A stretch of DNA of 64,000 bases, taken from positions 3,153,283 to 3,217,282 of the forward strand of contig NZ_KK073872.1 in NCBI RefSeq assembly GCF_000585335.1. The letters run 5' to 3'. The position numbers and the translations under genes are program-made. This DNA comes from Cloacibacillus evryensis DSM 19522 (GTDB lineage: Bacteria; Synergistota; Synergistia; Synergistales; Synergistaceae). This document shows, in pieces, positions 22,740 through 32,092 of the stretch. The notes beneath the pieces were generated by a model, which was given only the letters and a program-made list of their open reading frames with translations, made no database searches and was not told the DNA's origin. The number at the start of each line of letters is the position of its first letter. The stretch's first letter is position 1.

Positions 22740-23702
22740 ATGAACGAAACTCTTGCAAAACTTGGAAAAATCGGCCTGATACCGGTGATAAAGCTCGATT
22801 CGCCGGCGGAGGCCCTTCCGCTCGGAAAGGCGCTCGTCGCCGGAGGGCTTCCCGTGGCGGAGGTCACCTTCCGCACGGAGGCGGCGGAAGAATCGATAAG
22901 GATACTCGCGAATGAGCTGCCGGAGCTCGTGCTCGGCGCGGGGACCGTGCTGACGACGACGCAGGCCGAGGCGGCCGCCGCGGCTGGCGCGCGCTACGTC
23001 GTGACCCCCGGCTTCAACCCAAGGGTCGTCGCCCACTGCCTCGAAATGGGATTGCCGGTCACTCCCGGCGTAAATTCCGCAAGCCAGATAGAAGAGGCCA
23101 TTGAGATGGGGCTCGACGTGGCGAAATTTTTCCCCGCCGGCCCCTCCGGCGGCACGGAGATGCTCAAAGCCTTCGCGGGACCTTACGGCGGTAAGATATC
23201 ATTCATCCCCACCGGCGGCGTCGGCCCCAAAAATCTCACGGAATACCTCGCCTGCCCGAACGTCTTCGCCGTCGGCGGCAGCTGGATGGTCCCCTCCGAC
23301 GCGGTGAAGGCCGGCGACTTCGCAAGGATAGAGGCGCTCTGCCGCGAGGCGCGCCTGCTGTCGCTCGGTTTCTCGCTGCTCCACATCGGCCTCAATCCCT
23401 GCGCGGGGACGGATTCCCTCGCCGAGGCGAAGATGCTCTCGGCAATGCTCGGCATGCCCTTTAAAGAGGGCGCCGGTTCGGCCTTCGTCGGAGATTCCTT
23501 TGAATTTATGAAATCGGCGGGGCGCGGCGCGAAGGGACACATCGCCGTCGGGACACTCTCCGTCGAAAGGGCGCTCGAATGGTTCGCTGGCTTTGGCATG
23601 AAGCCCGCCGCGGAGACGATAAAGACGAAGGGGAACCATATCTCCGTCGCCTATCTGGACAACGAGATATGCGGCTTCGCCGTGCATTTTGTAAGAAAAT
23701 AG
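22740..23702 (+). CDS. eda: KDPG / 2-keto-4-hydroxyglutarate aldolase with C-terminal VOC-like domain
   Basis: Residues 1 to about 205 form a class I KDPG aldolase: VAEVTFRT contains the catalytic Glu, VAKFFPAGPSGG the Schiff-base Lys and PTGGVGPKNL the phosphate site. It cleaves KDPG to pyruvate and glyceraldehyde-3-phosphate. An extra ~115 residues (LLHIGLNPCAGTD onwards, with GHIAVGTLSVERALEWF) resemble a glyoxalase/VOC fold. The usual enzyme is about 210 residues, so this is a fusion. The ATG at 22740 follows AGAGGTG; a GTG at 22731 overlapping kdgK is the alternative start. Confidence 0.88.
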   Translation: MNETLAKLGKIGLIPVIKLDSPAEALPLGKALVAGGLPVAEVTFRTEAAEESIRILANELPELVLGAGTVLTTTQAEAAAAAGARYVVTPGFNPRVVAHCLEMGLPVTPGVNSASQIEEAIEMGLDVAKFFPAGPSGGTEMLKAFAGPYGGKISFIPTGGVGPKNLTEYLACPNVFAVGGSWMVPSDAVKAGDFARIEALCREARLLSLGFSLLHIGLNPCAGTDSLAEAKMLSAMLGMPFKEGAGSAFVGDSFEFMKSAGRGAKGHIAVGTLSVERALEWFAGFGMKPAAETIKTKGNHISVAYLDNEICGFAVHFVRK

Positions 23703-23747
23703 AGCTGAAAGCAATCGGACGTCAGGCTCGGAAAAGGAGTACCGAAA

Positions 23748-24932
23748 TTGTTAGAGGGAGTTAAGGTCTTAAGTTTTACTCATTATTTGCAGGGACCGTC
23801 CGCGGCGCAGACATTGGCCGATCTTGGGGCCGACGTGATAAAAGTTGAGTCTCCGAAAGGAGCCTATGAACGCTCATGGTCCGGCTGCAACACCTACCCA
23901 GGCGGCATCAGCATGTTCTTTTTACTCGCCAATAGAAACCAGACCTCCGTCGCGATAGATCTCAAGCGTCCCGAAGGCAGAGAAATGATTCTCAAGCTCG
24001 TGAGGGAATACGACGTGGTCATAGAAAATTTTCGAGCAGGGGTAATGGAAAAGCTCGGCCTCGGCTACGAGGATATGAAAAAAGCGAATCCGAAAATCAT
24101 ATACTGTTCGTGCTCGGGCTACGGGTCGTCCGGCCCGTACGTGAAAAAGCCCGGCCAGGACCTTTTAATACAGAGCATGAGCGGCCTTGCGGCGCTGACT
24201 GGCTCCGATCCCGAACGTCCGTCGCCTGTCGGCACGGCGATCGTAGATCAGCACGGCGCGGTGCTTGCGGCGCTGGGCGTGATCGCGGCGGTCTACGACA
24301 GGGAGCATACGGGAAACGGCCATAAGGTCGAGGCCAGCCTTCTAAGCTCTGCGCTTGATCTTCAGATGGAATCGTTAGGCTATTATATGAACGGCGGGCA
24401 TTTTACAGAACGCCCAACGAGCGGCCTGAGCACGCGTCTCCATCAATCTCCGTACGGCATATATACGACAAGCGACGGATGTCTGACGTTATCGCTTGTT
24501 CCGATAGATCAGCTCAGAGAAATATTCACCGAAGGAGCCCTCGACGGCTACACGGCGGCAGATCAAATGAATAAAAGAATAGAGTTTGACAAGATCGTCT
24601 GTGCCGAGATGAAGAAAAAAACGACGGCGGAATGGACAAAACTCTTTGACGAAGAGGGAATATGGTACGCGCCCGTCAACGAATACGATGAAGTGCTACG
24701 CGACGAACAGGTGATATACAACGGCAGCATCCTGAAGATGAAACACCCGCGCGCCGGCGAAGTCCGAGTAGTAGGGCACCCGAACAGGTACGATGGGAAA
24801 AATGCCGCGATACGCAAGCTGCCTCCGGAGCTCGGCGAGAGCACCGCGGTCGTCATGGAGAAACTCGGATATGACGCGGCGGCGATTGAGGACTTTAAGC
24901 GGCGAGGCATTGTCGCGGTAAAGGAAGTGTAG
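23748..24932 (+). CDS. Class III CoA-transferase (CaiB/BaiF family)
   Basis: This 394-residue protein has the family start LEGVKVLSFTHYLQGPSAAQTLADLGADVIKVE and later IDLKRPEGREMILKLV and DVVIENFRAGVMEKLGL. Members transfer CoA between carboxylic acids such as carnitine, oxalate, aromatic and bile acids. The TTG start at 23748 lies eight bases after AAGGAG. It starts a module of CoA-transferase, enoyl-CoA hydratase, flavoprotein and TRAP transporter that lies within the hexuronate genes. The acid activated is unknown. Confidence 0.9.
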   Translation: MLEGVKVLSFTHYLQGPSAAQTLADLGADVIKVESPKGAYERSWSGCNTYPGGISMFFLLANRNQTSVAIDLKRPEGREMILKLVREYDVVIENFRAGVMEKLGLGYEDMKKANPKIIYCSCSGYGSSGPYVKKPGQDLLIQSMSGLAALTGSDPERPSPVGTAIVDQHGAVLAALGVIAAVYDREHTGNGHKVEASLLSSALDLQMESLGYYMNGGHFTERPTSGLSTRLHQSPYGIYTTSDGCLTLSLVPIDQLREIFTEGALDGYTAADQMNKRIEFDKIVCAEMKKKTTAEWTKLFDEEGIWYAPVNEYDEVLRDEQVIYNGSILKMKHPRAGEVRVVGHPNRYDGKNAAIRKLPPELGESTAVVMEKLGYDAAAIEDFKRRGIVAVKEV

Positions 24933-24935
24933 GCT

Positions 24936-25718
24936 GTGGATTACAGAAACAAACTCGTAAAGATCGACATAGAAGGCCGAGTAGCGACCGCGTCCCTCTG
25001 CAATCCGCCGCTGAACATCCTCACGCTTGAGATGAGCGCGGAGCTGCGCGAGAGCTTCCATAAACTTGAGGAAGACGACGGCGTCCGCGTCATAATCCTT
25101 CGCGGCGACGGAGAAAAAGCATTTAGCGTTGGAGCCGACATCAAAGAATTTCCGCTCGTATGGGACGATGTGATAGGGAAAAAGCTGCTTAACGAAAACC
25201 TCGCTGTCGACGCGATAGAGCTTACAGACAAACCGGTCATTGCGGCGCTTGAAGGTAACACGCTAGGCGGAGGCTGCGAGCTGGCGATGGCGGCGGACAT
25301 TCGCTTTATGAGTGAGAAGGGGCGCATTGGCCTTCCAGAGATAAACCTCGGCGTATTCCCGGGAAGTGGAGGTCTGTTTCGTTTGGCGCGCTACGTAGGC
25401 GTCGCTAAGGCATACGAGATGCTCTACACTGGAATGATAATAGACGCGGAAGAGGCTCTGAGAATAGGGCTCGTGAACCATCTTGCGCCTTCCGGCGAGA
25501 GTCTGAAGCAAGCCGTGAAGCTGGCGCGCGTGATAGCAGACAAACCCGCGGAGGCAATAAAGCTCATCAAAAAGGGTGTCAGGGAATTATGGCAGAAGAC
25601 GACGGAAGAAAATTTCCGCCCGAATCTTGAATTCAGCAGGAGTGTATTCAAGACGGCGGACTGTGCCGAGGGCGTGGACGCTTTCATACATAAACGCACA
25701 CCGGAATTTGGGAAATAA
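24936..25718 (+). CDS. Enoyl-CoA hydratase/isomerase family protein
   Basis: This 260-residue crotonase-fold protein has the CoA-binding and oxyanion-hole regions KAFSVGADIKEFP and ALEGNTLGGGCELAMAADIRF, and LPEINLGVFPGSGG with the position of a catalytic Glu. It could hydrate, isomerise or dehydrate the CoA ester made by the preceding CoA-transferase. A GTG start at 24936 follows the CoA-transferase stop by three bases, with AAGGAAG at the end of the upstream gene. The exact reaction is not readable. Confidence 0.9.
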   Translation: MDYRNKLVKIDIEGRVATASLCNPPLNILTLEMSAELRESFHKLEEDDGVRVIILRGDGEKAFSVGADIKEFPLVWDDVIGKKLLNENLAVDAIELTDKPVIAALEGNTLGGGCELAMAADIRFMSEKGRIGLPEINLGVFPGSGGLFRLARYVGVAKAYEMLYTGMIIDAEEALRIGLVNHLAPSGESLKQAVKLARVIADKPAEAIKLIKKGVRELWQKTTEENFRPNLEFSRSVFKTADCAEGVDAFIHKRTPEFGK

Positions 25719-25743
25719 TGCGGGACAAAGAGGGCGGCGAACG

Positions 25744-27414
25744 ATGGAGATTACGACGGACGTACTTGTCATAGGAGCAGGAGGAGCCGGTTGCCGTGCA
25801 GCGATCGAAGCCGCCGACTGCGGAGTTTCCGTGCTCATTGCAAGCAAAGGAGCGCCGGGAAAGTCTGGCGCCACAGCATATCCTGTGGCCGAGATGGCGG
25901 GTTACAACGCCGGCGACGCCCGCATGGCGGGGGACACACAACGTCACTATGACGACATAATGGCGGCTGGGCGTAAAATGGCGGACGGCAGGCTGGCCGC
26001 GATAGTCGCGGCAGGCGCGCCCGGTACCGTGCGTCGTCTCGAAAAATGGGGCGTAGCCTTTGAACGGGCCGAAGGAAACTATTATATTTTTAAAAGTTGC
26101 TTCTCTAGCCATCCGCGCACACATGTCATCCGCGGCCACGGCGAGCCGATCTTGAAAGCGATGACCGGGCAGATAGCGCTCAGGCCTAATATCAAGATCG
26201 CAGAAGACTTTTGCGTTGTCGGCCTCTGCGTCTCCGACGGGACATGCGTTGGCGCGTACGGCATATGCGGCGGCGAGCTGACATTCGTAAGAGCGAAAGC
26301 CATCGTGCTTACGGCAGGTGGAGGCGGCCGCATTTTCAAGCGCAGCATGAATCCGCGGGACATAACAGGCGACGGCTATTCGATCGCCTACCGTGCCGGG
26401 GCTTCGCTTGTGAACATGGAATTTTTGCAGATAGGGATAGGCTTTTCATGGCCCGTTGAAAACATATTCAACGGATATATATGGGAGGGACTCCCGAAGC
26501 TGCTCGACGCGGACGGAAGAGATATTTTTGACGGTCTCCTGCCGAAGGGAGTGACATCCGAAGACGTAATGCACGAGCACAGGAAACATTTTCCGTTCTC
26601 AACGAGCGATGACTCGAAATACCTTGAAATAGCGGTGCATTCTGCCATAAACTGCGGACGCGGCACCACGCACGGAGGCATCCGCGCAGACCTCTCGCAT
26701 ATGACGGAAAGTCACATCAAAACCGTCAAAGACGACTGTGGCATACGTCGTATGTGGCCAATGGCACTGGAATACATGCGGACGAAAGGCGTAGATCTGC
26801 TGAAAGACGGGGCGGAGATCGCATGTTTTGCACACGCCGTCAACGGCGGTGTAAAAATAGACGAAAACGCCATGTCGGATGTCGAAGGGCTCTTCGCCGC
26901 GGGAGAATGCGCCGGCGGCCCGCACGGCGCGGACAGGCTCGGCGGCAACATGATGGTCACATGTCAGGTCTTCGGCGAAATCGCTGGAAAGAATGCTGCG
27001 GCTCATGCGCTGAGACACCGCACTCTCTGCGATGCGAACATATCGGCATCGGCAAAAAAGGACGAAGCATGGAACGCGCTCTTCAAAAGCACGGACGCCG
27101 AGGAAAAATTAGGAAGGCTCCAGGCGTCGGCGCAGAAAAACCTTCTCGTCCGTCGTACAGAGGAGGGGCTTTCTGAGCTTATATCTACGGCGCGCGAGGC
27201 GGCGAAAGAGCTGGCGGAGTCGCCGTCGTGCGACAAACCGGCTCCGAAAAATGCGGAACTTTGGCACGCCCTAACCTCGGCGGAATTGATGGCGCGGTGC
27301 GCGTTGGCAAGAAAAGAGAGCCGCGGCGCACACCACAGGGCGGACTTTCCGTTCATGGACGAAGCGCAGGGCGTCCCTATTGTTATAAACGAGAGAGGCG
27401 GGCTGCTTCGTTAA
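25744..27414 (+). CDS. FAD-dependent oxidoreductase, fumarate reductase/succinate dehydrogenase flavoprotein family
   Basis: This 556-residue flavoprotein starts with TTDVLVIGAGGAGCRAAIEAA, the FAD-binding Rossmann motif, has the SSHPRTH and HGGIRAD capping-domain regions (a His/Arg pair typical of dicarboxylate-active members) and ends its FAD domain with GLFAAGECAGGPHGADRLGGN. It lacks a signal peptide and a haem domain, so it is soluble and cytoplasmic. It may reduce the double bond made by the preceding hydratase/isomerase. Fumarate reductase, an enoate or urocanate-reductase-like role, and L-aspartate oxidase are alternatives; the last is unlikely in this context. Confidence 0.85.
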   Translation: MEITTDVLVIGAGGAGCRAAIEAADCGVSVLIASKGAPGKSGATAYPVAEMAGYNAGDARMAGDTQRHYDDIMAAGRKMADGRLAAIVAAGAPGTVRRLEKWGVAFERAEGNYYIFKSCFSSHPRTHVIRGHGEPILKAMTGQIALRPNIKIAEDFCVVGLCVSDGTCVGAYGICGGELTFVRAKAIVLTAGGGGRIFKRSMNPRDITGDGYSIAYRAGASLVNMEFLQIGIGFSWPVENIFNGYIWEGLPKLLDADGRDIFDGLLPKGVTSEDVMHEHRKHFPFSTSDDSKYLEIAVHSAINCGRGTTHGGIRADLSHMTESHIKTVKDDCGIRRMWPMALEYMRTKGVDLLKDGAEIACFAHAVNGGVKIDENAMSDVEGLFAAGECAGGPHGADRLGGNMMVTCQVFGEIAGKNAAAHALRHRTLCDANISASAKKDEAWNALFKSTDAEEKLGRLQASAQKNLLVRRTEEGLSELISTAREAAKELAESPSCDKPAPKNAELWHALTSAELMARCALARKESRGAHHRADFPFMDEAQGVPIVINERGGLLR

Positions 27415-27444
27415 GGCTTGCTTCTGCGTTATATGATAGTTTTA

Positions 27445-27466
27445 TAGGTTTTCGCATGAAAACCTA
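27445..27466 (+). repeat. Perfect hairpin before dctP
   Basis: TAGGTTTTC and GAAAACCTA form a 9-bp perfect stem around GCAT. No T-run follows on the plus strand. It may set the higher expression of the binding-protein gene by mRNA stabilisation or act as an operator. Confidence 0.6.
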
Positions 27467-27494
27467 AATATAAAAAATCAAAGGAGAAACAATC

Positions 27495-28493
27495 ATGAGA
27501 AAGACGGCATTTTTGTTTGCGGCAGTATTGGCGATAGCGGTTTTTGCGGCTTGCGGGCTCACAGCGAAAGAGGCGGGCGCGGCGGACAAGTACACACTGA
27601 AGATATCCACCTCACAAACGGATCAGTCTCTGATCTCACGTTCTTACATGATGCTTGCGGACAGACTGACGAAGAAAACGAACGGACGCCTAGACGTTAA
27701 AGTCTTCCCCTCGGGGCAGCTCGGAAATGACGAAGACGTTATCGAACAGGCGATTCAGGGAGTAGGCGTTGCCGTCAACACGGATCCCGCGAGAATGGGT
27801 ACCTATGTCAAAGAAATGGGTATCCTGATGATGGGCTACTTTGCGGATAATTATGACGAGTGCAACAAGGTCACTAAGACGAAGACCTTCAAGAACTGGG
27901 AAAACGAACTGGCGCAGAAGCACGGCATTCGTGTACTTGCGTTCAATTTCTACGACGGCCCTAGGCATTTCATGACCAATAAAGAAGTCACGAAGCCGGC
28001 AGATCTCAGTAACCTGAGGATACGTACGATAGGATCGGAAGTCTGCCTATCTTCTATCAGCGCAATGGGAGCGACGCCGATAGCCATGTCATGGGGAGAA
28101 GTCTACAACGGGATACAGTCAAAGGCTCTTGATGGCTGCGAAGCACAGAACACATCAACATATCCGTCAAGAATTTATGAAGTCTGCAAATTCCAAAGCA
28201 AGACGGGCCATTTCCAGCTCATGCAGGGCCTCATCTGCGGCGAAGTCTGGTTCAAAAAGCTTCCTGCCGATCTTCAGAAAATACTCGTTGAAACAGCCAA
28301 CGAAGTCGGCGCAGAGAGCGCAAAGCTCGTTATGACAGAAGCCGACAAATGCGAGCAGAACATGCAGAAGGCCGGCCTCAAGGTCGTAAAACCCGACATT
28401 GCGGCTTTCAAGGCAGCTATGAAACCGGCGTACGACAAGCTTGGCTATACGCAGCTCAGGAGCCAGCTTTACAAGGAAATCGGCAAAAAGTAA
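27495..28493 (+). CDS. dctP: TRAP transporter substrate-binding protein (DctP family)
   Basis: This 332-residue protein has a hydrophobic signal sequence (about residues 4-20) followed by ACGLTAKEAGAADKYTLK; cleavage before Cys20 as a lipoprotein or after GAA is possible. The mature part is a DctP-type binding protein, with VKVFPSGQLGNDEDVIEQ and the RIRTIGSEVCLSSISAMGATPIAMSWGEVY signature split by description. DctP proteins bind carboxylates, with a conserved Arg pairing with the substrate carboxyl. AAGGAG precedes ATG. It delivers its ligand to the DctQ and DctM proteins encoded next. Confidence 0.94.
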   Translation: MRKTAFLFAAVLAIAVFAACGLTAKEAGAADKYTLKISTSQTDQSLISRSYMMLADRLTKKTNGRLDVKVFPSGQLGNDEDVIEQAIQGVGVAVNTDPARMGTYVKEMGILMMGYFADNYDECNKVTKTKTFKNWENELAQKHGIRVLAFNFYDGPRHFMTNKEVTKPADLSNLRIRTIGSEVCLSSISAMGATPIAMSWGEVYNGIQSKALDGCEAQNTSTYPSRIYEVCKFQSKTGHFQLMQGLICGEVWFKKLPADLQKILVETANEVGAESAKLVMTEADKCEQNMQKAGLKVVKPDIAAFKAAMKPAYDKLGYTQLRSQLYKEIGKK

Positions 28494-28516
28494 CAACGCC
28501 GGAAAAGTTTGCGGAT

Positions 28517-28999
28517 ATGAAACAGCTCAATGCGGCAATTCTTAAAATAGAAGCTCTCATATCCAGCGCGCTGTTATGCCTCATTTCGGTCCTGGTCTTC
28601 ATTTCGGCAATGGCCAGGACCGTTGGGAGGCCCATCAACTGGGCGCAGGATGTTGCTCTTCTGGCTTTTGCGTGGCTAACGTTCATCGGGGCTGACGTGC
28701 TGGCAAGGTCCGGCAGGCTTATAAATATCGACATGCTGATATATGCGCTGCCGAAATGGCTGCAAAAAATCATTGGCATAATCTTTGATCTAATGATAAT
28801 TGCCTTCCTGCTGCTTCTGATGATAAACGGAGAACAGCTTGTTTCACAGAGCTGGAACCGACTCTTCAACACGCTGAAGATGAGCTATGCATGGTGTACG
28901 ATGGCGGTTCCCGTAGGGACGTTTCTTTTGCTTACAACGATGATCGGCAGCACGGTGAAAGATATTAAAAAACCTGTGAAGGATTGGGGGAAGAACTAA
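28517..28999 (+). CDS. dctQ: TRAP transporter small membrane subunit (DctQ family)
   Basis: This 160-residue protein has four hydrophobic segments and the DctQ landmark INWAQDVALLAFAWLTFIGADVLARSGRLINIDML. It is the small integral component that pairs with DctM. I chose the ATG at 28517, which begins MKQLNAAILK; no strong ribosome-binding site is visible there. The frame is open upstream but that part overlaps dctP. Its TAA overlaps the dctM start by one base (TAATG). Confidence 0.9.
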   Translation: MKQLNAAILKIEALISSALLCLISVLVFISAMARTVGRPINWAQDVALLAFAWLTFIGADVLARSGRLINIDMLIYALPKWLQKIIGIIFDLMIIAFLLLLMINGEQLVSQSWNRLFNTLKMSYAWCTMAVPVGTFLLLTTMIGSTVKDIKKPVKDWGKN

Positions 29000-30282
29000 T
29001 GGTATCGGCGATAGGATTTTTTATGGTATTCCTGTTCCTTGGAATGCCCGTCGCTTTCGCGATAGGTATCTCCGGCGCTATATTCTTCTTCATGACGCCC
29101 GATATCCCATGGACGATATTGGTGCAGAAGTCGCTGTCGACTACACAGTCCTTTACGATGCTCGCGATACCGCTCTTCATATTCGCGGGCAACCTGATGA
29201 ATAATACGGGGATAACCTCGCGCCTCGTAAAACTAGCAAATGTTCTTACCGGACATATGTACGGCTCGATAGGACAGGTTTCTGTCGTCCTGTCGACGCT
29301 TATGGGCGGCGTTTCAGGATCCGCCGTCGCGGATGCAGCCATGGAATGCAGAATACTCGGCCCAGAAATGACAAAGAGAGGCTATGCCCCCGGATGGGCC
29401 GCCGCCGTTAACTGCTTAAGCGGGCTTATAGTCGCTACTATACCTCCGTCTATGGGGCTAATCATATTTGGGACCGTTGGAGAGGTCTCTATCGGACGCC
29501 TCTTTGTCGCTGGTTTTGTGCCCGGTATCATAATGTGCATAACGATGATGATCGCGACATCGTGGTCGGCACGCCACTTGGGCTACAAGCCCGATCATGA
29601 CAAACCTTACCCGCTTAGCGTGATAGCTAAGGCATGTTGGGAGAGCATATGGGCGCTTATGTTCCCATTTATTCTCATTATACTGATACGCATTGGGATA
29701 ATGACACCATCAGAGTCCGGCGCTTTCGCGATTTTCTACGCTCTTGTGGTCGGCGTGTTCATCTATAAGGAACTCGACATGGAGAAGTTCAAGAAATGTG
29801 TTTTTGAAAGCGTCAAGGACCTTTCCGTCATAACGATGATCCTCGCCCTCTCCGGTATATTCAGCTACGGCGTTGTTTTTGACCAGCTTCCGCAGCAGGC
29901 CGCCGATATGCTTGTCGGATTTACCGACAGCTCCGTTGTTTTGCTGTTCAGTATCATAATTATGCTTACGATATGCGGGATGTTCATGGAAACGACGGTC
30001 ATTACCCTTATCGTCACGCCGATACTGCTTCCGGTCGTCCGCCAGTACGGCATTGACCCTGTGCATTTCGGGATAATCATGATGACGACAGTCACGATGG
30101 GATGTTCCACGCCGCCTGTCGGCGTAGCGCTGTACACCTGTTCGAGTATAATGAATTGTTCCGTACAGGAGGTTACGAAATATGCATGGCCTTGGTTTGT
30201 TGCAATATTTGTAACACTTATGATCAGCGTCTTTTGCCCAAAGCTGATCCTTTTCCTGCCGAATTTGGTCTACGGAGTATAG
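28999..30282 (+). CDS. dctM: TRAP transporter large membrane subunit (DctM family)
   Basis: This 427-residue, ~12-segment protein is the sodium-coupled transport subunit. Signatures include GMPVAFAIGISGAIFF, LAIPLFIFAGNLMNNTG and GGVSGSAVADAAMECRIL. The start ATG at 28999 overlaps dctQ and is preceded by GGGGGAAG; a TTG 15 bases upstream is less likely. The gene ends 14 bp before a strong terminator, closing the module. Confidence 0.94.
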   Translation: MVSAIGFFMVFLFLGMPVAFAIGISGAIFFFMTPDIPWTILVQKSLSTTQSFTMLAIPLFIFAGNLMNNTGITSRLVKLANVLTGHMYGSIGQVSVVLSTLMGGVSGSAVADAAMECRILGPEMTKRGYAPGWAAAVNCLSGLIVATIPPSMGLIIFGTVGEVSIGRLFVAGFVPGIIMCITMMIATSWSARHLGYKPDHDKPYPLSVIAKACWESIWALMFPFILIILIRIGIMTPSESGAFAIFYALVVGVFIYKELDMEKFKKCVFESVKDLSVITMILALSGIFSYGVVFDQLPQQAADMLVGFTDSSVVLLFSIIIMLTICGMFMETTVITLIVTPILLPVVRQYGIDPVHFGIIMMTTVTMGCSTPPVGVALYTCSSIMNCSVQEVTKYAWPWFVAIFVTLMISVFCPKLILFLPNLVYGV

Positions 30283-30295
30283 CGTGCTACAAAAC

Positions 30296-30349
30296 AAGGC
30301 TGACAACGCGATAGACCGCAAGCGTCGGTGCTGTGTCAGCCTTTATTTG
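30296..30349 (+). terminator. Terminator after dctM
   Basis: AAGGCTGACA (30296-30305) and TGTCAGCCTT (30334-30343) are perfect 10-bp complements, followed by TATTTG. The loop is long (28 bases) and may itself fold. Confidence 0.82.
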
Positions 30350-30418
30350 TAATTACATACATATACATTTGTCGGATAGGCATCGCGAAAATGAGAAAAC
30401 ATGAGAGGTGAAAATATT

Positions 30419-32053
30419 ATGGTCAAGCTTAACCTTGAAGATTTAAAGCACCGCTCCGAATGGAGCGCGGCGGGCATCGATATTCCCTCCTTTGATATAG
30501 ATAAAATGAGAGAACATACTAAGACACATCCGAGATGGGTCCACATAGGCCCCGGCAATATTTTCCGCGGCTTCATCGCCGACCTTGCCGACAGGCTGCT
30601 CGAGGCCGGAGAGATGGAAAGCGGCATCACGGTCGTCTCCACCTTCGATCAGCAGGTGATATCCCAAATATACGAGCCATACGACGATATGGCGCTGCGC
30701 GTCGTGATGACCGCTGACGGGCGCTTTTTCAAAAAAATCGTCGCCAGCGTCGGTGAAGTGCTGCGCGCCGACGGCGATTATCCCGCGGAATGGGCGCGCG
30801 CCAAAGAGATATTCGCCGACCCGGGGCTCCAGATGGTGAGCTTCACCATCACGGAGAAGGGATACCATATAAAAGGCATCTCCGGCGAATATTACCCGGA
30901 GGTCCTGGACGATTTTCGCAGCGGCGCATCCGGCGCGGCCCCGAAAAACGGCATGGCGGCCGTAGCCGCGCTGCTGCTTGAGCGGTACAAGGCCGGCGCG
31001 CATCCCATAGCGATGGTCAGCATGGACAACTTCTCGCACAACGGCGACAAACTCCTGGACTCCGTAAGCGCCTTCGCGAAAGAGTGGTGCGCGAACGGCA
31101 CGGCGCCAGACGGATTCTTCGGCTACGTCAGCGACCCGAAAAAGGTATCGTTCCCGTGGTCGATGATAGACAAGATCACCCCTCGCCCCGACGCGTCGGT
31201 CTCCAAAACGCTGAACGATCTTGGCTTCGAAAGCACGGAGCTTGTCGTCACGGACAAAAAGACGTACATCGCCCCCTTCGTCAACACGGAGGCCCCGCAG
31301 TATCTCGTCATAGAAGACAGCTTCCCCAACGGACGGCCGCCGCTTGAAAAGGCCGGCGTACGCTTCACGGAGCGCGCCACGGTAGACCTAGTGGAACGGA
31401 TGAAAGTCTGCACCTGCCTGAACCCGCTGCACACCGCGATGGCCGTATTCGGCTGCCTGCTGGGATACACCTCGATAGCCGCGGAGATGAAAGACGAATC
31501 CATCGTGCGGCTCATCAAACGCATCGGCTACGTCGAAGGCATGCCCGTAGTGGCGGATCCGAAAATATTCGTCCCCGCGGATTTCATAGCCGAAGTCATA
31601 GGGGAACGGCTGCCGAACCCCTACATCCCCGACACGCCGCAGCGCATAGCGACAGACACCTCGCAGAAGCTGCCCATCCGCTACGGCGAGACGATCAAAC
31701 ATTACATGGAGCGCCCCGATCTCGACGTGAACTCCCTGCGCGCGATACCGCTCGTGATCGCGGCGTGGTGCAGATATCTGCTCGCGCTCGACGACGAGGG
31801 CAGGCCGATGGAGCTGAGCCCCGACCCGCTCGCCGGCGAACTGCGCGAATACCTCGGAGAAGTGAGATTCGGCGACCCCGATTCAGTCGGAGAGAGCCTG
31901 CGCCCGATACTTTCAAGCGAACGCATTTTCGGCACAGACCTCTTCCGGGCCGGCCTCGCCGACAGCGTCGCCGGATACTTCAAACGCATGATCGCGGGGC
32001 CGAAAGCCGTGAGGCAGACGCTCGATGCCGAGACGGCGGCAATGAAACAGTAA
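30419..32053 (+). CDS. uxuB: Mannitol dehydrogenase-family oxidoreductase, probable fructuronate reductase
   Basis: This 544-residue polyol-specific long-chain dehydrogenase has the NAD-binding start RWVHIGPGNIFRGFIADLAD and the central catalytic region with SMDNFSHNGDKL and a C-terminal mannitol-dehydrogenase domain (NPLHTAMAVFGCLLGY). Because uxuA follows directly, D-fructuronate to D-mannonate is the likely reaction. The start MVKLNLED at 30419 follows GAGAGGTG. It is the first gene after the terminator at 30296, so it must have a promoter in 30350-30400, which I could not define. Confidence 0.88.
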   Translation: MVKLNLEDLKHRSEWSAAGIDIPSFDIDKMREHTKTHPRWVHIGPGNIFRGFIADLADRLLEAGEMESGITVVSTFDQQVISQIYEPYDDMALRVVMTADGRFFKKIVASVGEVLRADGDYPAEWARAKEIFADPGLQMVSFTITEKGYHIKGISGEYYPEVLDDFRSGASGAAPKNGMAAVAALLLERYKAGAHPIAMVSMDNFSHNGDKLLDSVSAFAKEWCANGTAPDGFFGYVSDPKKVSFPWSMIDKITPRPDASVSKTLNDLGFESTELVVTDKKTYIAPFVNTEAPQYLVIEDSFPNGRPPLEKAGVRFTERATVDLVERMKVCTCLNPLHTAMAVFGCLLGYTSIAAEMKDESIVRLIKRIGYVEGMPVVADPKIFVPADFIAEVIGERLPNPYIPDTPQRIATDTSQKLPIRYGETIKHYMERPDLDVNSLRAIPLVIAAWCRYLLALDDEGRPMELSPDPLAGELREYLGEVRFGDPDSVGESLRPILSSERIFGTDLFRAGLADSVAGYFKRMIAGPKAVRQTLDAETAAMKQ

Positions 32054-32092
32054 AAGCGTGAAAGAAAAAGTAAAAAAAGGGGGCAAAGCGCA

